A stretch of DNA of 64,000 nt from Chlamydiales bacterium (GCA_016185065.1 JACPOL010000001.1:62001-126000); one strand, 5' to 3'. Counted from the first letter of the stretch, positions 33,853 through 42,742 are shown. Translations and numbers: made by a program. Notes: generated from the sequence alone by a model not told the origin.

Positions 33853-34743
33853 TTAAGGTTTGAGGCATCCTCGGAGGTTGCTGAGTAAAACAGCTTTACT
33901 TAGCACTTCTGAAACGCGCAGCTTTGTCGACTCTTGGAGTTCAACAAGGGGAAGGCGGAGATGAGGCAGGCACTTGCCCATCAGGCTAAGCGCATACTTC
34001 ACTCCGGAAGGATTTGCCTCTAAAAAGAGAACCTTGCAAAGGGGAAGATAGCGTAAGAAGAGCTCGCGCGCTGCTAAGACATTTCCCTCTGACATGAGTG
34101 TAATGAGCTTTTTCCATTCGCGAGGAATTAAATTCCCCACAGTGGAAATGACTCCAGCTCCGCCTGCTGCAAGGGTCGCTAAAGTGAAGGAGTCGTCGCC
34201 GGTAAAGATCGATTTCTTTGTCAGTTGGAGAAGCTCCTGCATCAGATCTAAATCGCACGAGGCCTCTTTAACTGCAACGATCTGCTCGATCTGGCAGAGC
34301 TCTGCAATCTGGGCTCCAGTAAGCCTTAATCCTGTTCTTACAGGATGGTGGTAGAGAATGATGGGAAGCTCTGCCTTTGCCACCTCTTTATAGTGGGCTA
34401 CGCAACCTGCAAAAGAGGGCCTGTTGTAGTAGGGGACGATGACCATGCAGCCATCTGCTCCGCATCCCTTCGCCTGTTCGGTTAGAGAGAGGCTCTTGCG
34501 CGTATCATTGGATCCTGTGCCTGCGATAATCTTAACCCTTCCATTTGAAATCTGGACGGCAAGCTCAATTATTTTTCTCTGCTCGGCTTCAGAAAGGGTA
34601 GGAGCTTCTCCAGCTGTGCCGCACACGATAAGGCCGTCTGTGCCCTCTTGGATCTGCCACTCGATGAGCTCTTGAAACGCCTCTTGATCGAACTCTCTCG
34701 CCTCAGTAAATGGCGTAGGAACCGCGACAAATGCTCCTCTCAT
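33853..34743 (-). CDS. dapA: 4-hydroxy-tetrahydrodipicolinate synthase
   Basis: About 296 residues, the normal family length. Condenses pyruvate and aspartate semialdehyde in the lysine/diaminopimelate pathway, feeding peptidoglycan. Visible features: GTAGEAPTLS (the GTTGE-type phosphate loop), PYYNRPS with the catalytic tyrosine, YHHPVRTG, VAVKEASCD with the Schiff-base lysine, and GDDSFTLATLAAGGAGVIS. The start at 34743 (MRGAFVAVPTPF) is chosen over one 30 bases upstream because it gives a standard N-terminus, has AGAGAGG just upstream and overlaps the MFS stop by 4 bp (ATGA). Last gene of the ung-MFS-dapA operon. Confidence 0.96.
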   Translation of the reverse strand: MRGAFVAVPTPFTEAREFDQEAFQELIEWQIQEGTDGLIVCGTAGEAPTLSEAEQRKIIELAVQISNGRVKIIAGTGSNDTRKSLSLTEQAKGCGADGCMVIVPYYNRPSFAGCVAHYKEVAKAELPIILYHHPVRTGLRLTGAQIAELCQIEQIVAVKEASCDLDLMQELLQLTKKSIFTGDDSFTLATLAAGGAGVISTVGNLIPREWKKLITLMSEGNVLAARELFLRYLPLCKVLFLEANPSGVKYALSLMGKCLPHLRLPLVELQESTKLRVSEVLSKAVLLSNLRGCLKP

Positions 34744-35975
34744 AAAACCTCTCTTTGTTTCTTCTGCAACCATAAAATAAGAGCCCCAATAATTGCCATG
34801 ACTCCCCCAAATACAATTGCAAGGGAGGGGAGAAGCGCAGCAAATGCGGCTCCAATAACTGCTGCAAGGAGCTCAGCAAACACCTGCACCGAGGTGAGAG
34901 TGCCCATCGCTTGACCCTGAGCCTCAATACTTGCTGCATTCGATACGATCACACTGGCATTTGTGAGTGTCATAGCTAAAAGAGCTCCAACGAGAGGAAC
35001 TATAAACATCACTCCCGATATCGTTGAAGGCAGGACGATTGCTATAAACATGACTCCAAGAAGAGGCGTGAAAAGAATCGCGGCTTTTCTAGATCCAAGT
35101 TTCTGCGAAAAGCGCGCAGCAAAAAAGAGAAGACAGAGAGCGAAGGCAATAGAGTTGTAGACCATGACATAGGCGAGCTGCGAAGAGGTGAAATCAAAAA
35201 CCTGTTCCAGATAGACGGGGAAAAAACGAAAGAAACTAAAGGCTGCAAGCGAGATGAAGAAATTGGCTATATATAAGGTGCGTAGTGGCTGTTTTACAAG
35301 AATAGAGATCTGCTCTTTAAGAAAAGGACCCGGCATATCTAGCGTGATCATCCTCGTCTCTTTTGATCCGAAATAGATGATGACAATACCGACAGCTGTC
35401 ATCGCAGCAGCGATCCAGAAAGGGGTTGCGAAGGTAAACCAGCTGACCAGAGTCGGATCGGCCAGAATCCCTCCCAAAAAAGGTCCGACGATGAAACCGA
35501 TACATACAAAGAGGTTGATCCAGCCAAAGTGAAAAATCTTATCTTGGGGATTTTCATTTCGAGTTAGATCGGCAATTACCGCTTGAGCAATCGCGATGTT
35601 TCCTTCAAAAAAACCGCATAGCAAGAGACCAACAAAGATCCCTTCGATTATAACAAAGGAGGTTGAAATAGCTGTGATGATATATCCGATTGTCGTGCCT
35701 AAAAGGGTGATCAAAATGATCTTCTTTCTGCCGTAAATGTCAGAGAGGCGTCCAAAAAGGGGAGAGCCGATCAACTGCCCAAGCGGATAGCAGGTCATGA
35801 GAAGCCCAAGAATCATCATCTTTCTCTGCATTGAAAAAGTTTCAGGCAGGATCGACGCGACTGGATCCAAAAACATCGCCGGAAAAATCGGCAGCGGCAG
35901 AGAGAAGCCGATGAAGGCGAAGAGAACGACGATCGCATAGGGCAGAAGCTGCCGTTTAAATGGAGGTAGCATCAT
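34740..35975 (-). CDS. MFS transporter (TCR/Tet-type)
   Basis: A 411-residue integral membrane protein with about 12 hydrophobic segments. The loop between helices 2 and 3 has motif A (GSPLFGRLSDIYGRKKIIL); GFIVGPFLGGILAD in helix 5 is like motif C of drug antiporters. It sits between ung and dapA: its ATG directly follows the ung stop with no gap, and its stop overlaps the dapA start. The substrate cannot be read from sequence; linkage to dapA does not by itself suggest an amino-acid substrate. Confidence 0.88.
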   Translation of the reverse strand: MMLPPFKRQLLPYAIVVLFAFIGFSLPLPIFPAMFLDPVASILPETFSMQRKMMILGLLMTCYPLGQLIGSPLFGRLSDIYGRKKIILITLLGTTIGYIITAISTSFVIIEGIFVGLLLCGFFEGNIAIAQAVIADLTRNENPQDKIFHFGWINLFVCIGFIVGPFLGGILADPTLVSWFTFATPFWIAAAMTAVGIVIIYFGSKETRMITLDMPGPFLKEQISILVKQPLRTLYIANFFISLAAFSFFRFFPVYLEQVFDFTSSQLAYVMVYNSIAFALCLLFFAARFSQKLGSRKAAILFTPLLGVMFIAIVLPSTISGVMFIVPLVGALLAMTLTNASVIVSNAASIEAQGQAMGTLTSVQVFAELLAAVIGAAFAALLPSLAIVFGGVMAIIGALILWLQKKQREVL

Positions 35976-36659
35976 TTAATCTAATTTCCAATCGATAGGA
36001 GTTTTACCAAATTTTTTTAAGAGGGCGTTGATCTGCGAGAAGTGCTTGCATCCCAAAAATCCCGCATAAGCAGAGAGAGGTGAGGGGTGAGCTGCCATCA
36101 GAACTGCGTGCTCAACCTTCTGGTGCCGTTTGATCTTCTCATACTTCTCATGCGCTGATCTGCCCCAGAGAACAAAAACGAGAGGATCCTCTCTCTCGAT
36201 AAGGCGCATGACCACCGCATCGGTGAACTCCTCCCATCCTCTGCCATGATGAGATTTAGCCTGCCCCGCGCGCACTGTTAACGTCGCATTCAGAAGCAGA
36301 ACCCCCTGCTTTGCCCACGACGAAAGACACCCATCCTTGGGAGGGGAGATCCCCAGATCGCTCTCTATCTCTTTAAAAATGTTTTTTAAGGAGGGAGGCT
36401 GAGGAATTCCGCAGGGAACGCTGAACGAGAGTCCGTGCGCCTGCCCCTCGCCATGATAGGGATCCTGCCCCATGATGACGACCTTAGTCTGAGCAAAGGG
36501 AGTCTGACGAAAAGCGTTGAAGACCAGCGGCTCTGGCGGATAGATCACCTCTCCACTAGCCTTCTCTTTTTCTAAAAATTTCTTAAGCTCTTGGATATAG
36601 GGCTTTGCGATCTCGCTCTTAAGCGCTGCATGCCAACTTGGCTCTAGGGTCATATTCAT
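35976..36659 (-). CDS. ung: Uracil-DNA glycosylase
   Basis: Removes uracil from DNA (family 1). A 227-residue protein with the water-activating motif GQDPYHG (about residues 64-70), LLLNATLTV, and the minor-groove loop HPSPLSAYAGF near the C-terminus, all as in the family. It is the first gene of the ung-MFS-dapA set. Its start region overlaps the upstream region of the small plus-strand gene at 36743, so the promoters are divergent. Confidence 0.97.
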   Translation of the reverse strand: MNMTLEPSWHAALKSEIAKPYIQELKKFLEKEKASGEVIYPPEPLVFNAFRQTPFAQTKVVIMGQDPYHGEGQAHGLSFSVPCGIPQPPSLKNIFKEIESDLGISPPKDGCLSSWAKQGVLLLNATLTVRAGQAKSHHGRGWEEFTDAVVMRLIEREDPLVFVLWGRSAHEKYEKIKRHQKVEHAVLMAAHPSPLSAYAGFLGCKHFSQINALLKKFGKTPIDWKLD

Positions 36660-36742
36660 TGATGCACCTATTCTCTAACTTGACAGAAACCTTCTTCAGC
36701 CTCTACGCTCTCGCACAAACTAATATTCGAGGTCCCACTAAT

Positions 36743-36997
36743 ATGCACGACTTGGCAGAAAATAATCTAATCCGTTTTAAGAACATCTCTAAGAAAAAAG
36801 AGACGATGTTTGCCAATTTCAAAGTGAAGGGAGTCCGTGGCGGGGTCAACTTCACCGCTTCGATCTCTGTCGACATCTCTGCTGCTGAAGTTCACGCAGG
36901 GGATGTTCTCGAGAAAATTATCGAAGAGTGCGCGCGCATTGGAGTTAAAGAGTTTAAGCGCTCTGAATTCCAATTCGAGGGCATCACAACTATCTAA
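36743..36997 (+). CDS. Small protein of unknown function
   Basis: 84 residues from the ATG at 36743 (GAGG about 10 bases upstream); an open frame extends to 36638 but would overlap the ung start and lacks a ribosome site. The sequence has a beta-rich first half (FANFKVKGVRGGVNFTASISVDI) and a helical second half (AGDVLEKIIEECARIGVKEF). No signal or membrane segment. It lies 9 bases before tRNA-Pro in the same direction and may share its transcript. I do not recognise the family. Confidence 0.7.
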   Translation: MHDLAENNLIRFKNISKKKETMFANFKVKGVRGGVNFTASISVDISAAEVHAGDVLEKIIEECARIGVKEFKRSEFQFEGITTI

Positions 36998-37006
36998 TCT
37001 TTCTAT

Positions 37007-37081
37007 CTGGGTGTAGCGCAGCTTGGCTAGCGCACAAGCATGGGGTGCTTGGGGTCGTAGGTTCGAATCCTATCACCCAGA
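37007..37081 (+). tRNA. tRNA-Pro (anticodon GGG)
   Basis: A complete cloverleaf without encoded CCA: acceptor CTGGGTG/CACCCAG plus discriminator A, D stem GCGC/GCGC, anticodon stem CAAGC/GCTTG with loop ATGGGGT (anticodon GGG, then G37 as usual in proline tRNAs), T arm ending GGTTCGAATCC. The AbiE toxin-antitoxin pair follows within about 160 bp. Confidence 0.95.
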
Positions 37082-37163
37082 TTCTTTTCACTATCATATT
37101 CATCAAAAAGGCGAAAACTTAGGTATATTGGAATCACCAATAGTAGACTAAAATGCTATTTTC

Positions 37164-37192
37164 TTGTTTAAAATATACCATTAAGGTATATC
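37164..37192 (+). promoter_or_regulatory. Predicted promoter with overlapping operator palindrome for abiE
   Basis: TTGTTT (37164-37169) and TATATC (37187-37192) are separated by exactly 17 bases. The palindrome ATATACC-attaa-GGTATAT (37173-37191) covers the spacer and -10. A further GGTATAT lies upstream at 37122-37128. AbiEi-type antitoxins repress their own promoter by binding inverted repeats, so this is a likely autoregulatory site. Confidence 0.6.
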
Positions 37193-37244
37193 TAAATCAT
37201 GAATAACATGCTTTTTAGTGTACTATTACTGCGTTGGATGTACC

Positions 37245-38054
37245 ATGGATGAGCTGGCTGGGCTAGGCAAATTATCTCGCAAAAGACTTTCAGACGTACT
37301 TCGCAATTCAAAAGGCTGTATATCAGTAAGTTCGGTAGCAGAAACATTAAATGTCCCAAGGAAACAAGCAAGGCTATACTTGTCCTCATGGGCAAAAAAT
37401 GGCTGGCTGCGGAGAATTCGGCGAGGACTATATTGCCCAGTAGATTTAACCGCCGAAACTCCCGATGAGGTCCTTCTTGACCCCTGGGTGATCGCATCTC
37501 AGGTTTTCTCTCCCTGTTACATTGGAGGATGGTCGGCAGCCAAGCATTGGGATCTAACAGAACAAATTTTCGAATCAACCATTGTTCTCACGTCACGACG
37601 TTTTAATCAAAATGAACAGTCTCTCGGAGAGCTGACTTTTTTGATAAAAAAATTAACACCCGATAAAATGTTCGGCATAAAAGGCATTTGGAAAGATCAA
37701 ATCAAAATACAAGTGTCGGATATTCATAAGACGATTATCGATATCTTCGATGATCCATCGCTTGGAGGAGGAATTCGCTCTGTAGTAGACTTTTTCCAAA
37801 AATATCTATCTTCGAATGAATGCGACCTGAACGTGTTGATCCAATATGCAGAAAAGATGAACAACAAAGCAATTTTCAAGCGTTTAGGGTTTGTATTATC
37901 AAAACTAAAGCCCGATGAGACTCGTTGGATTACAAAGTGCCTAGAACATTTGAGCCAAGGAAATTCACAATTAGACCCAGCATCAAAAGGAAAGCGCCTC
38001 ATCAAAAGGTGGAGATTATGGATTCCTGAAGGATTAGAGGGAGGATTTCGTTGA
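37245..38054 (+). CDS. abiEi: AbiEi-type antitoxin (type IV TA)
   Basis: About 269 residues from the ATG at 37245 (a GTG at 37218 would add nine). Winged-helix N-terminus (CISVSSVAETLNVPRKQARLYLSSWAKNGWLRRIRRGLYCPV) followed by the AbiEi antitoxin domain (PWVIASQVFSPCYIGGWSAAKHWDLTEQIF). In type IV systems the antitoxin does not bind the toxin but counteracts it and represses the operon. The gene is coupled to the toxin gene by a TTGA overlap. Composition is AT-richer than flanking genes, consistent with transfer. Confidence 0.87.
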   Translation: MDELAGLGKLSRKRLSDVLRNSKGCISVSSVAETLNVPRKQARLYLSSWAKNGWLRRIRRGLYCPVDLTAETPDEVLLDPWVIASQVFSPCYIGGWSAAKHWDLTEQIFESTIVLTSRRFNQNEQSLGELTFLIKKLTPDKMFGIKGIWKDQIKIQVSDIHKTIIDIFDDPSLGGGIRSVVDFFQKYLSSNECDLNVLIQYAEKMNNKAIFKRLGFVLSKLKPDETRWITKCLEHLSQGNSQLDPASKGKRLIKRWRLWIPEGLEGGFR

Positions 38055-38884
38055 TCAATAAATTTGAAATTGCTCGAAAAGCAAAAGAGAGCGGATTGCA
38101 ATCCTCCACTATTGAAAAAGACTACGTTTTGGGATGGATACTGATTGGCATTCAGAACCACCCACAGACAAGAGACTCATGGGTTTTTAAAGGGGGTACA
38201 TGCCTTAAGAAGTGTTATTTCAACAAGTATCGGTTTTCGGAGGATTTAGATTTCACTCTGCTGGATTCTCAACAAATAAAAGAAGAAACGCTAAGACCAA
38301 TCTTAAAACAGATCGCACAATGGATCTATGAACAGTCTGGGATCGAAATCCCTGAAAACCAGATCTCCTTAGATCCGCATCGCAGTCTAACTGTGCAAGG
38401 CAAGTTAGCGTACCGAGGCCCCCTGAAGCAACCAGCTCCCTATCCTTCTATCAAATTGGATCTCACAGCCAATGAACAAGTTGTGCTTAGGCCAGAAAAG
38501 AGGATTCTTTTTCACGAGTATTCCGATTGCCCAATCGAAACACCACGAATTCTAAGCTATTCATATGAAGAAATTTTCGCTGAAAAATTGCGAGCTTTGG
38601 CAGAGAGAGCACGGCCCCGTGATCTCTATGACATTGTCCACCTTTACCAAGAACGTCATCGACTGACCGACATAGAAAAGCTCTTGGAGTCCCTTCAGGG
38701 CAAATGCGCCTTTAAAAAGATGCCCATGCCCAATCTAGTGACAATTGAGCAACATCCTCAAAAAGCGGAGTTTTTGTCTGAATGGAAAAATATGCTCCAT
38801 CATCAGGTGAAAGATCTCCGACCTTTCGAGTATTTTTGGGAACATTTGTCCGATATTTTCTCGTGGATTTACCACTCAAAATGA
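38051..38884 (+). CDS. abiEii: AbiEii-type nucleotidyltransferase toxin (type IV TA)
   Basis: A 277-residue DNA polymerase-beta-type nucleotidyltransferase. Motif I is FKGGTCLKKC followed by RFSEDLDFTL (the GG/S...DxD core); the third acidic position is in SIKLDLT; EKLRALAERARPRDLYDIVHL is the conserved C-terminal helix. Related toxins modify tRNA acceptor ends, which is notable given the adjacent tRNA-Pro. The TTG start at 38051 is supported by GGGAGG 7 bases upstream and overlaps the antitoxin stop. Confidence 0.88.
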   Translation: MINKFEIARKAKESGLQSSTIEKDYVLGWILIGIQNHPQTRDSWVFKGGTCLKKCYFNKYRFSEDLDFTLLDSQQIKEETLRPILKQIAQWIYEQSGIEIPENQISLDPHRSLTVQGKLAYRGPLKQPAPYPSIKLDLTANEQVVLRPEKRILFHEYSDCPIETPRILSYSYEEIFAEKLRALAERARPRDLYDIVHLYQERHRLTDIEKLLESLQGKCAFKKMPMPNLVTIEQHPQKAEFLSEWKNMLHHQVKDLRPFEYFWEHLSDIFSWIYHSK

Positions 38885-38889
38885 TCGAT

Positions 38890-39351
38890 TTAGTATTTGG
38901 GAGGGCCGACAGCGTCCTGCTCGCGCTTCGCGTCGCGCTCGAAGAAGGCTTCGTGCTCTTCTGGCTCTTGCTGCTCTTTCTTCTTCACGAGCTTGCACTG
39001 GCGGGTACCGGCACAGCCTTTAGCAGTCACGGTATTGCCAGTGTTGACGTATTCGCAAAAGGAGAAGTCATTGCCATCCATGCAGTACCAGAGGACGGTG
39101 TAAGGTGTTTGCGACTTAGAGGGCTGGTTCTGGTAGATGTTCCCCTTTTGCAGATTCCCGGTGGTATCGTATTGATCGGTCCAGGTGGTCGACTGGTTGG
39201 GTTCGATCATCATCTCTCCCAGGTTGTTTCCACTGCTTCCCCGCACAACGGCGCGAAGTTTAGTAGGGCTGTCATTGACAAGACGAACCGAAGATGCAAA
39301 GGCCGAGCTGCCGCTCAGTAGCAGAAGCGAAAAAAATAACGCCTTGATCAT
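38890..39351 (-). CDS. Small secreted protein of unknown function
   Basis: 153 residues with a signal peptide (MIKALFFSLLLLSGSSAFA). Mature N-terminal part is beta-rich (SVRLVNDSPTKLRAVVRGSSGNNLGEMMIEP); four cysteines (WYC, FCEY, KGC, RQC) could make two disulfides; the C-terminus is highly charged (KKKEQQEPEEHEAFFERDAKREQD). Its ATG overlaps the stop of the OppA gene (ATGA, 39348-39351), so it is translated with OppA. It may act in the periplasm with OppA; function unknown. Confidence 0.72.
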   Translation of the reverse strand: MIKALFFSLLLLSGSSAFASSVRLVNDSPTKLRAVVRGSSGNNLGEMMIEPNQSTTWTDQYDTTGNLQKGNIYQNQPSKSQTPYTVLWYCMDGNDFSFCEYVNTGNTVTAKGCAGTRQCKLVKKKEQQEPEEHEAFFERDAKREQDAVGPPKY

Positions 39352-40943
39352 TTTTGTTCCTCAAAGTAGGCCCATTTAAAGTCGATATGCCCCATTGAAG
39401 TGAGGACGACCCCTTGTAAATTCTTGTTTTTAAGATAGAGAAGCGTCGAGTGGAAGATAGGGATCATCGGCATCTCATCGACAAGGATTCTCTCACTCTG
39501 GCTTAGAACCTCGTGGCGCTGCTCTGGATCGAGAAGCTTCGAAGAGGTGTCGAGCAGCTGCGCAAACTGGGGGCTCTCCCACTGGGTATTGTTGGTACTT
39601 GCTTTCTTATACTTGAAGATCTCCAAGAAGTTGATAGGGTCGTTGAAATCGGCGATCCACGATCCTGAACAGAGCTGGTAGTCCTGTTTTGAGATGCGAT
39701 CGAAGTAGATCTTTCTTTCTACAGCTTCGAGCTTTACGCGTACTCCAAGAGCCTCAAACCACTGTTGCTGCAAGGCTTGCGCTAGAAGATGGTTGCGCTC
39801 GCTCTGCACGTAAGTCAGGGTGATTTCGGGAAACTTCTTTCGCTCTATCCCTAGCTCTTTCAAGCTCGCGTCGAAGAGAGAGAGGGCCATCTTTCCATCG
39901 GCATCTTGAAAGTAGGGCTCTTTCTGAAGATTGAGGGCAACGGGAACAAGCCCTGTTGCGGGAATTTGGTTTCCTTGCATCACGTGTTCGATGATCGATT
40001 GACGGTCGACAGCGAGAGCAAATGCCCAGCGAATCCAAGGGTGGTTAAAGGGGGGGCGATCGACGTTTGCTCTGAGAAAGTGCGTTCCTAGAATCGGTTT
40101 GGTTTGAAGGATCTTCTCATTTTTAAGCTCTTTGAGCGCGTCGACAGGAAGCGTGGAAAGCGGAGAGCCCGCCCAATCCAGCTCCTCTTTTTCGAACATC
40201 TTGAGCTCTGTCTCTTCGCGCACCATCACGATTTCAATCTCGTTTAATGAGACGGCATCTTTGTCCCAATACTTCTCATTTTTTCTGACTTTTATCAGAT
40301 CGCGGTGCTTGAGTTCTGTAAGAAGAAAAGGCCCATTGGAAACGTACGTTTCAGCTTTCTGCATCCATGTGGGATCCGTCTGATCGACCCTCTTATTCAC
40401 GGGATAGAAGCAGGGGGAAGCGAGAAGCTGCAGTAGATAGGGAGTGGGCTGTTCGAGCTCTATTTTTAACTTTAGAGGATCCACAACTTCTATGCCGATC
40501 TCGTCAAGAGAGACCGCGCCCTGCTTGGCAGCTTTTCCATTTTTAAGTACATAGAGCTGGAAGGCGTAGTCTGCAGGAAATTGCGGATCTAAAATCTTCT
40601 TCCATGTGTAGGCAAAATCCTCCGCGGTAACAGGATCGCCGTTAGACCAGCGAGAGGGGCGTAGGTGGAAGGTGTAGGTTTTTAGATCTTCGGAGACCTC
40701 TATTTTAGAAGCGAGTGCAAGCGCTGGCTTCTCCTCTTTATCTATGCGCGTTAAGCCTTCGAAGAACATGCGCATCACGGCCCAATCGTTCAGGTTGCGG
40801 GCGGCTCTTGGATCCAGAGTTTGAGGATCTTCAGCGAGATTAATCCTAAGGGCTTGCCTGTTCTGCTGCTTTGGAGAGGGTTGACAAGAAGAAAAAGAGA
40901 GGGCCACAATAACGAATAAGACTAGATCCCTTGGCTTCAGCAT
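39348..40943 (-). CDS. oppA: OppA-like peptide-binding lipoprotein
   Basis: A 531-residue ABC-transporter substrate-binding protein, family 5. Lipobox SFSSC (Cys about residue 20) anchors it in the membrane. Core motifs: NLAEDPQTLDPRAARN, SEDLKTYTFHLRPSRWSNGDPVTAEDFAYTWKKILDP, LRANVDRPPFNHPWIRWAFALAVDR, GSWIADFNDPINFLEIF. No permease or ATPase genes are adjacent. It diverges from the NlpC/P60 gene; chlamydial OppA has been linked to uptake of peptidoglycan-derived peptides, which NlpC/P60 enzymes release, so the two may work together (inference). Confidence 0.9.
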   Translation of the reverse strand: MLKPRDLVLFVIVALSFSSCQPSPKQQNRQALRINLAEDPQTLDPRAARNLNDWAVMRMFFEGLTRIDKEEKPALALASKIEVSEDLKTYTFHLRPSRWSNGDPVTAEDFAYTWKKILDPQFPADYAFQLYVLKNGKAAKQGAVSLDEIGIEVVDPLKLKIELEQPTPYLLQLLASPCFYPVNKRVDQTDPTWMQKAETYVSNGPFLLTELKHRDLIKVRKNEKYWDKDAVSLNEIEIVMVREETELKMFEKEELDWAGSPLSTLPVDALKELKNEKILQTKPILGTHFLRANVDRPPFNHPWIRWAFALAVDRQSIIEHVMQGNQIPATGLVPVALNLQKEPYFQDADGKMALSLFDASLKELGIERKKFPEITLTYVQSERNHLLAQALQQQWFEALGVRVKLEAVERKIYFDRISKQDYQLCSGSWIADFNDPINFLEIFKYKKASTNNTQWESPQFAQLLDTSSKLLDPEQRHEVLSQSERILVDEMPMIPIFHSTLLYLKNKNLQGVVLTSMGHIDFKWAYFEEQK

Positions 40944-41001
40944 CGATCGACCTCATGATTTTTGCTGCAGTGTAACCCTGAATCCGATTTTTTCATAGAC
41001 T

Positions 41002-41787
41002 ATGAATCCGTCTCGAAAATTTGCTATCGCCAGATTTCCCACGCCAATTCTCAATACTCCTCGCTTTCGCGACGTTTTTTGCCAGGCGCTTCCTCTAGAC
41101 GAACAGGGGCTCCTGCGCGCCGTCGAAACCGTAGCTCTACCTCAGACAAAATTTGAACTCATCGAGCAGTGTGCCGGCCATATTTTACGCGTTAAGACCG
41201 CTGACTATGAGGGCGGCGATCTTTTTGTGGATGAGAGATTTCTTACTCCCGCAGATTTCAAAACTCCAGAAAGGAAGAGGATCTGGCCTAACCCAGAGCT
41301 TATCCTGCATAGAATGCGCAGCCTGATTGGATCCATGTATGTCTGGGGAGGAAGCTGGCCCTGCATTCCACAGATGCTCGACTTCTACCCTCCAAGGGCC
41401 CTGCTAAATGAAAAATCTTTAAAAACCTGGATCTTTCAGGGCGTCGACTGCTCCGGACTCCTCTACTGGGCAACAGATGGCTGCTCGCCGAGAAACACCT
41501 CTGAGCTTGTCACTTTTGGAAAGAGCCTGTCTATAGATGGAAAATCCCCTAAAGAGATTCAAGCGATGCTTAAGCCTCTTGACCTCATCGTATGGAAGGG
41601 GCACGTGGTGATCGTATTAAATTCTGCTGAAACAATTGAGAGCCGGGGAGGCTTTGGCGTCGTGAAGTGCGACCTGCTCGCTCGTCTTGAAGAGGTCTTC
41701 ACCGGACACAAGCGCCGCCCTGTCAACTTCTGGGATAACACCCTAGACCCAAAAGATCTTCGCTTCGTCATCAACCGCTTCCTCTAG
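41002..41787 (+). CDS. NlpC/P60 cell-wall endopeptidase
   Basis: A 261-residue cysteine peptidase of the NlpC/P60 fold. Catalytic Cys is in VDCSGLLYWAT (about residue 151) and catalytic His in WKGHVVIVL (about residue 197); GSMYVWGGSWP before the Cys is the typical RxG.PYxWGG-like lead-in. The N-terminal ~90 residues may form an SH3-like part. No signal peptide is evident, as for the chlamydial homologue that degrades peptidoglycan peptides. It is divergent from oppA and overlaps glucokinase tail to tail by 17 bp. Confidence 0.88.
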   Translation: MNPSRKFAIARFPTPILNTPRFRDVFCQALPLDEQGLLRAVETVALPQTKFELIEQCAGHILRVKTADYEGGDLFVDERFLTPADFKTPERKRIWPNPELILHRMRSLIGSMYVWGGSWPCIPQMLDFYPPRALLNEKSLKTWIFQGVDCSGLLYWATDGCSPRNTSELVTFGKSLSIDGKSPKEIQAMLKPLDLIVWKGHVVIVLNSAETIESRGGFGVVKCDLLARLEEVFTGHKRRPVNFWDNTLDPKDLRFVINRFL

Positions 41788-42742
41788 CGTAGCTGGCGGC
41801 GCCGAGGAGCGCTGTGTTCTCATTTAACACAATTGTAATGGGAATCTGTGAGAGGAGAGGAGCAAAACGACCTTTAGCGCAGAAAGATTCGACGAATTTA
41901 CCCTCTTTCATGAACTCCAAGATCTTCGGCACGATCCCGCCTCCTAGATAGATGCCATTTACAGCGAGAAACTTAAGAGCGAGATTTCCCGCAGCGCCTC
42001 CATACATCGAACAGAACCAGGTTAGAGCGCGGAAGCAGGCGCCGCACCCTCTCTTAACCGCAAACTCGGTCACGACCATCGGTGGATCCTCTTTCTGCAT
42101 ACGCTCTCTCACCTCCGGATCCTCTTTTTCAAGACCGGTATCGATGAGGAAGCGGTATATATTATAGATGCCGGGCCCAGAGATGACCCTCTCATAAGAG
42201 ACGTGTCCAAATTGTCCATGCAGATAGCGCCAGAGGTCAACTTCTAAGTCGTCGCGCGGTGCGAAGTCGGCATGGCCCCCCTCCGTAGCAAAGGGAGTAT
42301 GCCTCTTTCCATCCCAGAAGAGCCCAGCCTCTCCCAGACCCGTTCCTGCAGAGATGAGAGCAGCATTTCCACTCTGCCGCTTTCCCTCGTTTAGCACGCG
42401 AAGCTCGGACGGCTGAAGGCGGGGAATTCCGTAGGCGTTTGCTTCTAAATCATTGATTAACCAGACCTTATCTATTTTTAAATGCTCTGCGATCTCGCTG
42501 CTCTTCACAATCCAAGGGAGGTTTGTCGCGCGGCAGACTCCATTCTCAACAGGCCCTGCAATTCCGACGCACGCCTTCCGGATCTTGCCCTTATAATCTT
42601 TGAGGAAGAGGTCGATAATTTGAGATAGGCTCTGGAAATCTTTGCTATGATACTTCTCATGGCGCAGCATTTTAAGCTCTCCTTCACTTGGAAAGAGCGA
42701 CACGTGCGTCTTTGTTCCGCCGACATCTCCTGCTAAAATCAT
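41771..42742 (-). CDS. glk: Glucokinase
   Basis: A 323-residue Glk-family (ASKHA) kinase, phosphorylating glucose to glucose-6-phosphate. ATP-binding start AGDVGGTKTHVSLF; sugar/catalytic region NLPW...WLINDLEANAYG; GTGLGEAGLFWDG; EGGHADFAPR; and NGIYLGGGIVPKI near the C-terminus. Chlamydiaceae lack hexokinase and import hexose phosphate, whereas several environmental chlamydiae have this enzyme. Convergent with NlpC/P60; divergent from recA. Confidence 0.95.
   Translation of the reverse strand: MILAGDVGGTKTHVSLFPSEGELKMLRHEKYHSKDFQSLSQIIDLFLKDYKGKIRKACVGIAGPVENGVCRATNLPWIVKSSEIAEHLKIDKVWLINDLEANAYGIPRLQPSELRVLNEGKRQSGNAALISAGTGLGEAGLFWDGKRHTPFATEGGHADFAPRDDLEVDLWRYLHGQFGHVSYERVISGPGIYNIYRFLIDTGLEKEDPEVRERMQKEDPPMVVTEFAVKRGCGACFRALTWFCSMYGGAAGNLALKFLAVNGIYLGGGIVPKILEFMKEGKFVESFCAKGRFAPLLSQIPITIVLNENTALLGAASYARGSG

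Noticed and set aside
37007..38884. Complete integrative island at tRNA-Pro
   Set aside because: I found no integrase gene and no repeated tRNA 3' end after abiEii; only the toxin-antitoxin pair is present.
38782..39321. Plus-strand 179-codon frame overlapping abiEii and the small secreted protein
   Set aside because: Antisense to a gene with a clear signal peptide and coupled to OppA; no recognisable features of its own.
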